Shown piece by piece: positions 1 through 11,144 of a stretch of DNA of 64,000 bases. This DNA comes from Flavobacteriaceae bacterium GF1 (lineage in GTDB: Bacteria > Bacteroidota > Bacteroidia > Flavobacteriales > Flavobacteriaceae): positions 248,001-312,000 of the forward strand of contig WNKP01000005.1 in the NCBI GenBank assembly GCA_009797885.1. The letters run 5' to 3'. Every line of letters starts with the position of its first letter. Position 1 is the stretch's first letter. A program made the translations under genes and the position numbers. The notes below the pieces were generated by a model. That model did not search any database. It had not been told where the DNA came from and saw only the letters and a list, made by a program, of their open reading frames with translations.

Positions 1-48
1 AAACGGGGTGAATCCGGTTGAACAGGCAAAAAAATCGTTGAAGCAGCC

Positions 49-1095
49 TTATCGCCTGATTTTCTGTTGGTTCAACCACTCGACGTACTGTACTTTATTG
101 CGGTTGTGCTGCTGTAAGCTCCCTGCAAACTTGTGATAACCAAAGTTGGAAACGTCCGCGACAAAGTAAAAATAGCTATGCTCTTCCGCATTCAAAACAG
201 CATCCAGGGAAGATATGTCCGGCATGGTTATCGGTCCTGGAGGTACCCCTGAATATTTATAGGTATTGTATGGCGAATCCATTTCCAAATCCCTATAAAG
301 GACCCTTTTTATAATAGTATCAAAATTTCCCGTTTCCTTTTTAATGGCATGGATGACCGTTGGATCGGCCTGTAATAGCATTCCCTTTTGTAATCGGTTA
401 ATATAAACGCCTGCAACCCTTGGACGTTCATCTACTTTTACCGTTTCCTTCTGAACGATTGCCGCGAGTGAAGAAACCTCGGTTAAGGTTAAACCCAACT
501 CCTGGGCTTTCTTTTTTCGGTCCTCATTCCAAAAACGATGGTACTCCTTAAACATGCGGTCTCTGAATTCCTTGGCATCGGTGTTCCAAAAAAACTCATA
601 GGTATTGGGCAAATAGGGCGTAATCATATTGTCATTGTCAAACCCATTTTCCGCAAGAAAAGCAGTATCCTTAAATACCTGCACCAGGGCCAAACTATCC
701 GCTTCCAATTGTTGTGCGATTCTCCCTGCCAAGTCTTCAACGGTTTCCTGATTGTTAAAGGAAACCTTGACCGGAATATTGGCACTTCGCAAGGAATTGA
801 TAATGTCATTATTGTTCATTCCCCTTTTAATGGCGTATTTCCCTGCCTTTATATTGGAAGTATACCCCTTACGCTGTGCCACGGCCTCAAAAGAACCAAG
901 GTTTTTGACCAATGGTTCCACTAACGACTTTACCTCATCGAAATTCGAATCAGAGGGAATAAAAACATAAGCTTTCTCATTCCCAAAAGCGGTATTGGGG
1001 TTAAAAATGGCACTGTATATCTGATACGCGACAACACCACAGATAACCAGTCCCAAAATGGCGGTGGCCCAAAGTACTTTTTTAAGATTGCTCAA
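49..1095 (-). CDS. mltG: Endolytic transglycosylase MltG (YceG-like)
   Basis: 348 residues, the usual family length. An N-terminal membrane anchor (about residues 7-27) is followed by the YceG fold; the segment SLAAIVQKET carries the family's catalytic Glu. The family cuts nascent glycan strands at the inner membrane and so sets where peptidoglycan elongation ends. The start codon appears to be TTG, overlapping the TGA stop of the preceding acetyltransferase gene as TTGA, which suggests translational coupling; no ATG lies near the membrane segment. It is the third gene of a leftward dapF-GNAT-mltG unit, so cell-wall precursor synthesis and wall processing are co-transcribed. The 48 bases to its left hold no gene I can identify. 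Confidence 0.93.
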   Translation of the reverse strand: MSNLKKVLWATAILGLVICGVVAYQIYSAIFNPNTAFGNEKAYVFIPSDSNFDEVKSLVEPLVKNLGSFEAVAQRKGYTSNIKAGKYAIKRGMNNNDIINSLRSANIPVKVSFNNQETVEDLAGRIAQQLEADSLALVQVFKDTAFLAENGFDNDNMITPYLPNTYEFFWNTDAKEFRDRMFKEYHRFWNEDRKKKAQELGLTLTEVSSLAAIVQKETVKVDERPRVAGVYINRLQKGMLLQADPTVIHAIKKETGNFDTIIKRVLYRDLEMDSPYNTYKYSGVPPGPITMPDISSLDAVLNAEEHSYFYFVADVSNFGYHKFAGSLQQHNRNKVQYVEWLNQQKIRR

Positions 1096-1619
1096 GGTTT
1101 CAGTTTTTGATATAACAATTCATTTTTAAATTTTCCATCCCACCGAATCCAATCCTTTTTTAGGCCTACCTGCTGAAAACCCAATTTTTCAAACAAATGG
1201 ATGCTCATAAGATTATCTTCTAAAATATTCGCATATACCTGATGCAACTCCAGCACGGAAAATGTATAATCCAATAATAAGGAAAGTGCTTCCGCCCCCA
1301 ATCCTCTATTTCTATTGGTGGTATTTAAAATGATGCCTATACCTGCACGGCTATGTTTTGGGTCAAAGTCAAACAAGTCTATAAACCCTACACTTTCGTC
1401 CTTTGGGTTACATATACACAGACGCAACTGTTTAACCTCGTAGATATCGCGATGGGCATTCTCCAAATAATTCTTTAACACAGCTCTGGAGTAGGGTTTT
1501 AGGGTATTGCTTATTTCCCATATTTCCGTGTCGTTCTCCAGCGCATAAAGGAAATCCAAATCCTTTGGTTCCAAAGCCCTCAGCTTGCAGTGTTTTCCCT
1601 TTAGGATTGGCATTCCCAT
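1092..1619 (-). CDS. GNAT family N-acetyltransferase (RimJ/RimL type)
   Basis: 175 residues. The N-terminal pattern (KGKHCKLRALEPKDLDFLY) and the acetyl-CoA binding region NTTNRNRGLGAEALSLLLDY are typical of the RimJ/RimL branch, which acetylates protein N-termini or small amines. The substrate cannot be told from sequence. Its 5' end overlaps the dapF stop by 19 bases and its stop overlaps the mltG start, so the three genes form one tightly packed unit. The ATG at 1613 is an alternative start two codons in. Confidence 0.88.
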   Translation of the reverse strand: MGMPILKGKHCKLRALEPKDLDFLYALENDTEIWEISNTLKPYSRAVLKNYLENAHRDIYEVKQLRLCICNPKDESVGFIDLFDFDPKHSRAGIGIILNTTNRNRGLGAEALSLLLDYTFSVLELHQVYANILEDNLMSIHLFEKLGFQQVGLKKDWIRWDGKFKNELLYQKLKP

Positions 1620-2395
1620 TCTCCTTTAAATACGTGTTTGGCAGGCCCGGAAAGCCATATGGAAACATAGTCGGTTCCGGATTTTTCAAAACCTACCCTT
1701 AACCGTCCTCCTCTGGTTTCAATGGATACCGAAGTGGAAGCCGTTTTTCCCCCATGGAACATGGCTATCGCTACGGCAGTTACCCCGGTGCCGCAGGAAA
1801 GGGTCTCCCCCTCTACCCCACGCTCATACGTTCTCACTTTAAAGGAATCCTTTGCCTTTTGTTCCACAAAGTTGATATTGCTTCCTTTTTGGCCATAAAT
1901 ACCATATCTAAGTTTTGCCCCTTCAATTTTCACATCCAACTGGTCCAGATGGTCCACCAATTGCACGTGATGCGGTGAACCCGTATCAAGAAAATAGTAT
2001 TTCCCCGTTTCCCTAACAGCGTCCACATCGATCATTTTTAAAGTAACATCCGTTCCCTTGATTTCTGCCTCATGCATACCGTCTATAGCACTAAAGGTGG
2101 TTTTATCCCCTATTAGGTCAAGTTCTTTTGCGAAGGCTACGATACATCTTCCCCCATTGCCGCACATGGTGCTTTCATTCCCATCGGAATTGTAGTAGAC
2201 CATTTTAAAATCTGCCAGATCGTCATTCTCCAAAAGGATAAGCCCATCCGCTCCAATACCAAACCTGCGATCGCATATATCCCGAATGAGTCTGACGTCT
2301 TTCTCGGGAAAGACACCTTTGCGATTATCGATTAAAACAAAATCATTTCCAGTACCCTGGTATTTATGGAAATGTAAGGATCGTTCTTGATTCAT
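1601..2395 (-). CDS. dapF: Diaminopimelate epimerase
   Basis: 264 residues. It converts LL- to meso-diaminopimelate, the penultimate step to lysine and a peptidoglycan precursor. Visible are the N-terminal KYQGTGNDFVLIDNR block, the first catalytic Cys in NSDGNESTMCGNGGRC and the second in GETLSCGTGVTAVA. The start was set at the ATG at 2395, since the protein then begins MNQERSLHFHKYQGTGNDF as expected; an in-frame upstream ATG would add six residues but lies upstream of the promoter -7 motif. The -7 motif sits only four bases from this ATG, so the mRNA is probably leaderless. First gene of dapF-GNAT-mltG. Confidence 0.96.
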   Translation of the reverse strand: MNQERSLHFHKYQGTGNDFVLIDNRKGVFPEKDVRLIRDICDRRFGIGADGLILLENDDLADFKMVYYNSDGNESTMCGNGGRCIVAFAKELDLIGDKTTFSAIDGMHEAEIKGTDVTLKMIDVDAVRETGKYYFLDTGSPHHVQLVDHLDQLDVKIEGAKLRYGIYGQKGSNINFVEQKAKDSFKVRTYERGVEGETLSCGTGVTAVAIAMFHGGKTASTSVSIETRGGRLRVGFEKSGTDYVSIWLSGPAKHVFKGEWECQS

Positions 2396-2399
2396 GCCG

Positions 2400-2407
2400 C
2401 AAATATA
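2400..2407 (-). promoter_or_regulatory. -7 promoter motif of dapF
   Basis: Reads TATATTTG on the minus strand, a perfect match to the Bacteroidota -7 motif TAnnTTTG. It ends four bases before the dapF ATG, so transcription should begin at or within two bases of the start codon. No clear TTG at -33 was seen. Confidence 0.6.
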
Positions 2408-2519
2408 GTACATTCCACAGAGGGGATATGGCCAGTTAAAAGCGCGTTAAACTGTTAAAACTGGTATGATTTATGTATAATTTTAAAATGCTAAATGCAT
2501 TCAATTAATAAAAAGAACC

Positions 2520-3911
2520 ATGAAAAGAACAGCACAATTATTTCTTGTAGCGCTCTTGGCAGGAGGAATTACCCTTGGCGCGTACAAGTATTTTTTTGAA
2601 ACAAAAACGTTGACCTTGGTTTCCCAGAATGATGAAACTCCCTTTATTACGACAAACCTTCCCGCATCACCCAGAGGTGCTGGAATCAATGAGGTGGATT
2701 TTACCATAGCTGCGGAAAAGACCGTTAATGCTGTTGTACACGTAAAAAATATGACCATTAGTCGGGGAAACCCCATTGCAGAATTCTTCTATGGCTCCGA
2801 AGCTACACAACGACCACAGATCGGGACAGGCTCCGGTGTCATTATTTCTCCCGATGGCTATATTGTGACCAACAACCATGTAATTGATAAAGCCAGGGCC
2901 TTGGAAGTTACCCTGAACAATAATAAGAGCTATGATGCGGAAATCATTGGAGCCGATCCTTCATCGGATATCGCCTTGCTTAAGATCAATGTAGAAAAGC
3001 CCCTTCCCTATTTGGCCTTTGGGGATTCGGATAATGCCAAGATTGGCGAATGGGTGTTGGCCGTTGGAAATCCCTTCAATTTAACGTCCACCGTTACTGC
3101 CGGAATTGTAAGTGCCAAGGCTCGTTCCATTTCCCCCGGAAGAAATCAGTCCTTTATACAGACCGATGCTGCCGTCAACCCGGGTAATAGTGGAGGTGCA
3201 TTGGTGAACACCAATGGGGACCTCATTGGGATAAATACGGCAATAACCTCGCAAACCGGATCGTATGTGGGCTATTCCTTTGCCGTACCCAGTAATATTG
3301 CCAAAAAAGTTGTTGACGATTTATTGGAATATGGAAAAGTACAAAAAGGAATACTTGGAATATCTGCATTGAATGTGGACAGTCCACAGGCCAAAGAAGA
3401 GGGATTGGATGAAATTGCAGGGGTATACGTCGCCGGCATTGAAGAAGATTCCGGTGCGCAAACGGCAGGCATCAAAGAAGGGGATATCATCAAGAAAGTA
3501 GGTAATGTCAAAGTGACCAAATTTTCGGAACTCACGGGCTATCTCTCTTCCAAAAGACCGGGAGATCAAGTTCAGGTCACCATAGATAGGAACGGAAAAA
3601 AAATGACCTTTCCGGTAGTTCTTAAGAAAAAGCAAACGGAGCGACTTCCGGTTATGGGTATTGAGGTGAAAAACCTTTCCGAGGAAGATCAAAAAGCATA
3701 TGGAATAAAAAGTGGGGTCAAAATCACCAGTGTCCCGGAGCAATATCGGGACTATGGGCTACTGAACAAGGTAATGATAGAAGTGGATGATAAGGAAATT
3801 GAGGATGTTGAGGATGCCAAAAACCTATTTGGTAAAATTTCCAGATATGGAAGGACCAGCATAACCCTATTGGACGAAAATGGGGAAAAGGAACGATTGA
3901 TTTTTCAATGA
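2520..3911 (+). CDS. Periplasmic serine protease, HtrA/DegP family
   Basis: 463 residues. An N-terminal membrane segment (about 5-23) is followed by a trypsin-like domain and two PDZ domains. The catalytic triad is visible: His120 in VTNNHVI, Asp150 in SSDIALLK and Ser224 in GNSGGAL. PDZ1 covers roughly residues 270-370 with the carboxylate-binding region near GILGISAL; a shorter second PDZ follows to the C-terminus. The family degrades or refolds damaged envelope proteins. It stands alone, divergent from dapF and ended by a strong terminator. The N-terminal segment could be an uncleaved anchor rather than a signal peptide. Confidence 0.93.
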   Translation: MKRTAQLFLVALLAGGITLGAYKYFFETKTLTLVSQNDETPFITTNLPASPRGAGINEVDFTIAAEKTVNAVVHVKNMTISRGNPIAEFFYGSEATQRPQIGTGSGVIISPDGYIVTNNHVIDKARALEVTLNNNKSYDAEIIGADPSSDIALLKINVEKPLPYLAFGDSDNAKIGEWVLAVGNPFNLTSTVTAGIVSAKARSISPGRNQSFIQTDAAVNPGNSGGALVNTNGDLIGINTAITSQTGSYVGYSFAVPSNIAKKVVDDLLEYGKVQKGILGISALNVDSPQAKEEGLDEIAGVYVAGIEEDSGAQTAGIKEGDIIKKVGNVKVTKFSELTGYLSSKRPGDQVQVTIDRNGKKMTFPVVLKKKQTERLPVMGIEVKNLSEEDQKAYGIKSGVKITSVPEQYRDYGLLNKVMIEVDDKEIEDVEDAKNLFGKISRYGRTSITLLDENGEKERLIFQ

Positions 3912-3943
3912 CCCGTAGCGTGATCCATACGCCTTAATAAATT

Positions 3944-3970
3944 AAACGCCCGGAATCTGGGCGTTTTTTT
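3944..3970 (+). terminator. Intrinsic terminator after htrA
   Basis: Perfect 8-bp stem AAACGCCC / GGGCGTTT with a 7-base loop, followed by a run of T. It separates the protease gene from gapdh. Confidence 0.9.
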
Positions 3971-4005
3971 ATGCGCTTCCCCTTTTTCGAAATCGTTTGA
4001 AATTT

Positions 4006-4013
4006 TATTTTTG
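4006..4013 (+). promoter_or_regulatory. -7 promoter motif of gapdh
   Basis: TATTTTTG matches TAnnTTTG; predicted leader about 18-20 bases to the ATG at 4037. The -33 region is T-rich but has no exact TTG at the ideal distance. Confidence 0.6.
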
Positions 4014-4036
4014 CGCTTCAATGTAAAACACTTTCC

Positions 4037-5485
4037 ATGAGCGATATTAAATCGTACGAAAAAGAATTGGCATTCCAGGCCGACAGAAGAAAAGCAACCA
4101 CCGAATTCATTAAAATAATAAGTGATCTATGGTACGACAAGGCCATTGAAATTGTGCTGTTCAAAAATCAGGTCATTGATAAAAATGTAAGCGATATCAT
4201 TAACTTACATGAGTACGCCGGTGAGTTTGTCCAGAAACCCATTTCCATTTTTGATTCGGTGGAAATCCTTAGGGCCATCAATGATATTCCAATGCCTCCC
4301 GCAAAAATCGATATCGGTAAGCTTACCTACGAGTACCATTCCCAGGATAACGGTCACCATAACGTCAAGTCCTTTGTTCTGGACAAGCTGAAAGGTGCCG
4401 AGAAAACAAGGGAAATCAAACCAAAAGATGTGGTACTGTATGGTTTTGGAAGGATTGGTCGTCTTTTGGCCAGGGAACTGATGGCAAAGACCGGAAAAGG
4501 AAACCAGTTAAGGTTAAGGGCCATTGTTACCCGTGGGGAAATCAGTACCGACGTGCTTGAAAAAAGAGCGGCATTACTACGCACGGATTCCGTTCATGGT
4601 CAATTCAGCGGAACAGTAGAGGTGGATGGGGAAAAAAAGGCCCTGGTAATCAATGGTACTACGGTTTATTTAATTTCCGCCGGTCAACCGGAAGATATTG
4701 ATTATACCAAATACGGTATCTACAATGCCCTTGTTATTGATAATACCGGTGCATTTAGGGATAAGGAGGCACTTTCCAAACATTTAAAATCCAAAGGTTG
4801 TGGAAGGGTATTGCTAACAGCCCCTGGAAAGGAGGTTCCCAACATTGTTCACGGGGTAAACCACCGGGATTACGATCCTGAAAAAACTAAAATCTATTCT
4901 GCGGCATCCTGCACTACAAATGCCATAACCCCGGTCCTAAAAGTGATAGAGGATTCATTGGGTATTAAAAAAGGACATTTGGAAACCATCCATGCCTACA
5001 CAAACGACCAGAATTTAGTGGACAATATGCACAAAAAATACCGTAGGGGCCGTGCAGCAGCCTTAAATATGGTCATTACGGAGACCGGAGCAGGAAAAGC
5101 CGTGGCAAAGGCCCTTCCCGTACTGGAGGGAAAACTGACTTCCAACGCCATAAGGGTCCCCGTACCCAATGGATCCCTGGCCATTTTAAATTTGGAGGTA
5201 AAACACAAAACCTCCTCGGATGCGGTAAACACCATCTTAAAAAAATATGCCCTGGAAGGGGATTTGGTGGAGCAAATCAAGTATTCGCTGAGCAATGAAC
5301 TGGTTTCATCGGATATTGTGGGGGCTTCCGCTCCAGCAATTTACGATAGCAAGGCCACCATAGTCTCCGGGGATGGGAAAAACATTGTCCTATATGTTTG
5401 GTATGACAACGAATTTGGATACTCCCACCAAGTCATTCGATTGGCCAAATACATTGCCAGGGTAAGGAGGTTTACCTATTACTAG
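4037..5485 (+). CDS. gap: Glyceraldehyde-3-phosphate dehydrogenase, long form
   Basis: 482 residues against about 335 for canonical GAPDH. The Rossmann nucleotide motif GFGRIGR is at residues 136-142, so there is an N-terminal extension of about 130 residues with no recognised domain. The catalytic Cys lies in AASCTTNAITP and the C-terminal WYDNEFGYSHQV block is intact, so the enzyme should be active in glycolysis or gluconeogenesis. Long GAPDH forms of this size are known in Bacteroidota; the role of the extension is not something I can read from the sequence. Single gene with its own promoter. Confidence 0.93.
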   Translation: MSDIKSYEKELAFQADRRKATTEFIKIISDLWYDKAIEIVLFKNQVIDKNVSDIINLHEYAGEFVQKPISIFDSVEILRAINDIPMPPAKIDIGKLTYEYHSQDNGHHNVKSFVLDKLKGAEKTREIKPKDVVLYGFGRIGRLLARELMAKTGKGNQLRLRAIVTRGEISTDVLEKRAALLRTDSVHGQFSGTVEVDGEKKALVINGTTVYLISAGQPEDIDYTKYGIYNALVIDNTGAFRDKEALSKHLKSKGCGRVLLTAPGKEVPNIVHGVNHRDYDPEKTKIYSAASCTTNAITPVLKVIEDSLGIKKGHLETIHAYTNDQNLVDNMHKKYRRGRAAALNMVITETGAGKAVAKALPVLEGKLTSNAIRVPVPNGSLAILNLEVKHKTSSDAVNTILKKYALEGDLVEQIKYSLSNELVSSDIVGASAPAIYDSKATIVSGDGKNIVLYVWYDNEFGYSHQVIRLAKYIARVRRFTYY

Positions 5486-5495
5486 CATGAAGTTT

Positions 5496-5525
5496 TTGGG
5501 GATAATTGGGTAATGTGTACCTTCG
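5496..5525 (+). promoter_or_regulatory. Promoter of the 5561 gene
   Basis: TTG at 5496-5498 (within TTTTTGG), a 19-base spacer, then TACCTTCG at 5518-5525, one mismatch from TAnnTTTG. The 19-base spacing is the Bacteroidota optimum. It rules out a start at 5513 for the downstream gene. Confidence 0.55.
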
Positions 5526-5560
5526 TTGCCACCCTGAATCCTAATTTAAAGATAACACCT

Positions 5561-6172
5561 ATGAAAAACCTCATCGTACCTATCATTGCACTGCTCGTTT
5601 GTGCAGTGACCTTAAATGCCCAAAATGAACAGGGGCGAACCCTACAGGACGACAACTCCATTCAAGGCCAGTTTGAGACTGTCATTAGAAAGTCCACCAA
5701 TTATAGGCAAAACGGAAAACGCTATGAAGTGGTCCGTTTAATAGAGTTGAATGCCTTACAAAAAAACGTATTGGACTCCATAAGTACGGCCAACAACACC
5801 ATCAATAGTCTTAAATCCACTATTGCGGAGAATGAGACTGCCATTGGTTCGTTGAATGCAAAACTGGATGAAACCACCAAAAATCTAAATCAGATTACCG
5901 AAGAAAAGGACAGTATGCCGTTCTTCGGAAGTTTGGTTTCAAAATCCACCTACAAACTGGTGGTGTGGTCCATAATTGTGGGGCTAATCATCTTTTTAAT
6001 CTTTTTCGTCTTTAAGTTCAGAAGTAGTAATACGTTGACCCAACAGGCAAAAACTGCCTTGGCCGACCTGGAAGAAGAATACGAACAACACCGAAGAAGG
6101 GCTTTGGAGCGGGAACAAAAGATAAGTAGGGAACTCCATGACGAGCGTAATAAAAACAAAAAAAGTTCCTAA
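5561..6172 (+). CDS. Membrane protein of unknown function with signal peptide and coiled coil
   Basis: 203 residues from the ATG at 5561; an upstream in-frame ATG would lie on the -7 promoter motif. A signal peptide ends about ALLVCAVTLNAQ. Residues about 60-115 are rich in heptad Leu/Ile and polar residues and probably form a coiled coil, then one membrane segment (KLVVWSIIVGLIIFLIFFVF), then a charged cytoplasmic tail full of Glu, Arg and Lys. Homologues in this gene position are sometimes labelled tRNA (guanine-N1)-methyltransferase, apparently by carry-over from the trmD neighbour; nothing in the sequence supports a methyltransferase fold. Function unknown. Confidence 0.8.
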   Translation: MKNLIVPIIALLVCAVTLNAQNEQGRTLQDDNSIQGQFETVIRKSTNYRQNGKRYEVVRLIELNALQKNVLDSISTANNTINSLKSTIAENETAIGSLNAKLDETTKNLNQITEEKDSMPFFGSLVSKSTYKLVVWSIIVGLIIFLIFFVFKFRSSNTLTQQAKTALADLEEEYEQHRRRALEREQKISRELHDERNKNKKSS

Positions 6173-6187
6173 TCCCAACACTAGGCT

Positions 6188-6643
6188 ATGCTAAAAATCA
6201 TTCGTGCCACGGCGCAGGATGTTCCTATTATTGCCCCTTTATTTGATGCATATCGTGTTTTCTATAAACAAGAATCCGATATGGAAACCGCCCATAACTT
6301 TCTTAAGTTGCGCCTTTCCAATGAACAGTCCATTATACTTATCGCATTTTGGGCCGGGGAAGCTGTTGGCTTTACCCAATTGTACACGACCTATTCCTCG
6401 GTTTCCCTACAACCTTTTTACATTTTAAATGACCTTTTTGTAAAACCGGAATCCCGTGGAAAAGGAATTGGTGAAAGTCTTTTGACCGAAACCAAAAAAG
6501 TGTGCAAATCATCCCAATTTAAAGGATTGGCATTGGAAACCGCTGTGGACAATCCTGCACAAGTACTTTATGAAAAATTGGGCTGGAAGAAAGATGCCGG
6601 GTATTTCCACTATTTTTGGACCAATACGGACCTTGACCTATAG
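6188..6643 (+). CDS. GNAT family N-acetyltransferase
   Basis: 151 residues. The acetyl-CoA binding motif is [14 protein letters not shown], preceded by the beta-strand [14 protein letters not shown]; the C-terminal [17 protein letters not shown] is typical of GNAT enzymes. Substrate unknown. It begins 15 bases after the membrane-protein gene and is followed by trmD after 26 bases, so it probably belongs to the same transcript. Confidence 0.88.
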   Translation: MLKIIRATAQDVPIIAPLFDAYRVFYKQESDMETAHNFLKLRLSNEQSIILIAFWAGEAVGFTQLYTTYSSVSLQPFYILNDLFVKPESRGKGIGESLLTETKKVCKSSQFKGLALETAVDNPAQVLYEKLGWKKDAGYFHYFWTNTDLDL

Positions 6644-6669
6644 TTGTTCGGGTCCAATCCAGGGTAGAT

Positions 6670-7347
6670 ATGCGCATTGATATAATTACCGTTTTACCAG
6701 AATTGCTCAAAAGCCCTTTTGATGCCTCCATCCTCAAGCGTGCGATCGACAAGAACCTCGTTGAAGTTGAAATCCATAACCTCAGGGATTATGGTATTGG
6801 GAACTACAAACAGGTGGATGACTACCAATTTGGCGGGGGCGCAGGAATGGTTTTAATGATTGAACCCATTGATAAGTGCATTTCAGAACTAAAAGGAAAG
6901 CGAAATTATGACGAAGTCATTTATATGGCCCCAGATGGTGAACGATTGAACCAGGGCATGGCCAACGAATTGTCCCTAAGACAGAACATTATTATGCTTT
7001 GTGGACATTACAAAGGTGTTGACCAAAGGGTACGTGACCAATTGGTGACCATGGAGATATCCATTGGGGATTATGTCCTTTCCGGGGGTGAACTGGCAGC
7101 TGCGGTACTATCGGATTCCATAATACGCCTACTGCCCGGGGTTTTGAATGATGAAACTTCTGCCCTTACCGATACCTTCCAGGACAACCTTTTGGCACCT
7201 CCCGTTTATACCCGACCAGCTCGTTATAAGGAGTGGGAAGTACCTTCCATTTTAATGAGTGGGAATACGCCCAAAATTGAAGAATGGAGGGAAGAGGAAG
7301 CCCTAAAGCACACACAGAAAAGAAGACCTGATTTACTGGAAGATTGA
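6670..7347 (+). CDS. trmD: tRNA (guanine-37-N1)-methyltransferase
   Basis: 225 residues. It methylates G37 next to the anticodon using S-adenosylmethionine and so prevents +1 frameshifting. The trefoil-knot SPOUT signatures are visible: [16 protein letters not shown] near the N-terminus, [13 protein letters not shown], and the cofactor loop [16 protein letters not shown]. Followed by rplS, the usual partner, but here a dedicated rplS promoter lies in the gap. Confidence 0.96.
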   Translation: MRIDIITVLPELLKSPFDASILKRAIDKNLVEVEIHNLRDYGIGNYKQVDDYQFGGGAGMVLMIEPIDKCISELKGKRNYDEVIYMAPDGERLNQGMANELSLRQNIIMLCGHYKGVDQRVRDQLVTMEISIGDYVLSGGELAAAVLSDSIIRLLPGVLNDETSALTDTFQDNLLAPPVYTRPARYKEWEVPSILMSGNTPKIEEWREEEALKHTQKRRPDLLED

Positions 7348-7372
7348 TTTTTTATATTTTTTTCCCAACCGG

Positions 7373-7402
7373 TTGTCAATTTCAAAATATAGACTAATTT
7401 TG
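7373..7402 (+). promoter_or_regulatory. Promoter of rplS
   Basis: TTG at 7373-7375, exactly 19 bases, then TAATTTTG at 7395-7402 (perfect TAnnTTTG). One of the best Bacteroidota promoter matches in the window. Predicted start of transcription near 7407 gives a leader of about 70 bases. Confidence 0.75.
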
Positions 7403-7406
7403 CAGT

Positions 7407-7449
7407 CCAGAAAAATCAACCTCTGGCGAAGGACGTGAATGTTGGTTTT
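7407..7449 (+). promoter_or_regulatory. Structured rplS leader, possible ribosomal-protein autoregulatory element
   Basis: Two crossing helices can be drawn: CCAGA (7407-7411) with TCTGG (7422-7426), and AAAATCAAC (7412-7420) with GTTGGTTTT (7441-7449, nine pairs including one G-U). They cannot easily coexist in full, so the leader may switch between them. This is inference from complementarity only; autoregulation of L19 through such a leader is a hypothesis. Confidence 0.35.
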
Positions 7450-7476
7450 GGATAAATCCATAAACGAAATAGAAAA

Positions 7477-7827
7477 ATGGAGTCTTTAGTAAAATTTGTA
7501 GAAAACGAATTGGTAGAGAAAAAAGAATTCCCAGATTTTTCCTCTGGTGATACCATTACGGTTTACTACGAAATTAAGGAAGGTGAAAAAACACGTACCC
7601 AGTTTTTTAAAGGGGTGGTCATCCAAAGACGTGGTAGTGGAATCACCGAAACCTTCACCATCAGAAAGATGTCAGGTACGGTTGGCGTAGAGCGTATCTT
7701 CCCAATCAACATGCCGGCACTTCAGAAAATTGAAGTCAACAAAAAAGGTAAAGTACGTAGGGCCCGAATCTTTTATTTCCGAGGTCTTACCGGTAAGAAA
7801 GCCCGTATTAAGGAAGTACGTTCCTAA
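7477..7827 (+). CDS. rplS: 50S ribosomal protein L19
   Basis: 116 residues, normal length. Recognised by GDTITVYYEIKEG, FKGVVIQRRGSG and the C-terminal RARIFYFRGLTGKKARIKE. L19 sits at the 30S-50S interface. Transcribed from its own promoter in addition to any read-through from trmD and ended by an intrinsic terminator. Confidence 0.98.
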   Translation: MESLVKFVENELVEKKEFPDFSSGDTITVYYEIKEGEKTRTQFFKGVVIQRRGSGITETFTIRKMSGTVGVERIFPINMPALQKIEVNKKGKVRRARIFYFRGLTGKKARIKEVRS

Positions 7828-7849
7828 GCGTGGTGAAAACTTTTACGGC

Positions 7850-7877
7850 AAAGCATCCTTTAAGGGATGCTTTTTTT
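7850..7877 (+). terminator. Intrinsic terminator after rplS
   Basis: Nine-pair stem AAAGCATCC / GGATGCTTT around a six-base loop, followed by T residues to 7877. Confidence 0.9.
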
Positions 7878-7936
7878 ATGAACAATTGTTAATAACAGTG
7901 GTTTATAAAATGTTGATTTTTAGTTATTTAATTTTC

Positions 7937-7966
7937 TTGCACAACAATAATTTTAAGATATATTTA
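7937..7966 (+). promoter_or_regulatory. Promoter-like pair upstream of the candidate ncRNA
   Basis: TTG at 7937-7939, a spacer of exactly 19 bases, then TATATTTA at 7959-7966, one mismatch (final G to A) from TAnnTTTG. No coding sequence begins downstream until 8456. Confidence 0.5.
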
Positions 7967-7970
7967 CAAA

Positions 7971-10672
<2,702 letters not shown>

Positions 10673-11144
10673 GGCATCTTTCACTTTAGGAACAAGGGTA
10701 TTTGAAACACTTGGACGGCTAAGAGGTTGAACCTGGCAACTCCTGTACCAAAATACGTCCCATTGCACGGCATATGATGAATGACCGTTTGCCACAAGGG
10801 GTATCCCCCAGAACGTTCTACAGCTTTTTTAGGGTATTTAACGTGGGTTCGATATAGGAAAATTATGTCATTTTGAGTGTTTTTGCGACAGCAAAAATGC
10901 ATCGAAAAACCTGCCTTGCCGGCCAGGCAGGCAAGTAATTTTCTTGCAAAATCCTAGTTTCGATACAATTTTTCTTCATTTCATTTCGAAAAACCACTCA
11001 ATTTGACGGATTTTGATTGATAAAAAAATATATCCAACCAACGTTACCTAATATGTTTTTGCAGCGCGTCAAATATGCATCTTAAAACGGTTCAAAAGTT
11101 ATGCATGAATATGGAGAATCCTTAACTTTAGGAAAACCAAATTA
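10673..11144. other. Gene-free stretch before the TonB receptor
   Basis: 472 bases without a supported gene. Bases 10673-10866 show nothing I recognise. Bases 10867-11007 are an inverted-repeat element described separately. Just before the next gene is TAACTTTA (11123-11130), a one-mismatch -7 motif. Confidence 0.6.
10867..11007. repeat. Inverted-repeat element with GTCAT-type ends
   Basis: About 141 bp bounded by imperfect inverted repeats: GTCATTTTGAGTG at the left and the complement of GTCAAATTGAGTG at the right, each followed by T-rich sequence and CGA. The middle holds a GC-rich palindrome around CTTGCCGGCCAGGCAGGCAAG-like sequence. No ORF. It resembles a MITE or REP-like unit and shares its ends with other intergenic elements in the window. 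Confidence 0.6.

Noticed and set aside
538-924. 128-codon ORF on the plus strand
   Set aside because: Lies wholly antisense within mltG, and the translation shows no domain or signal.
10673-10866. Gene remnant upstream of the repeat element
   Set aside because: Frames are broken and no recognisable protein segment was found.
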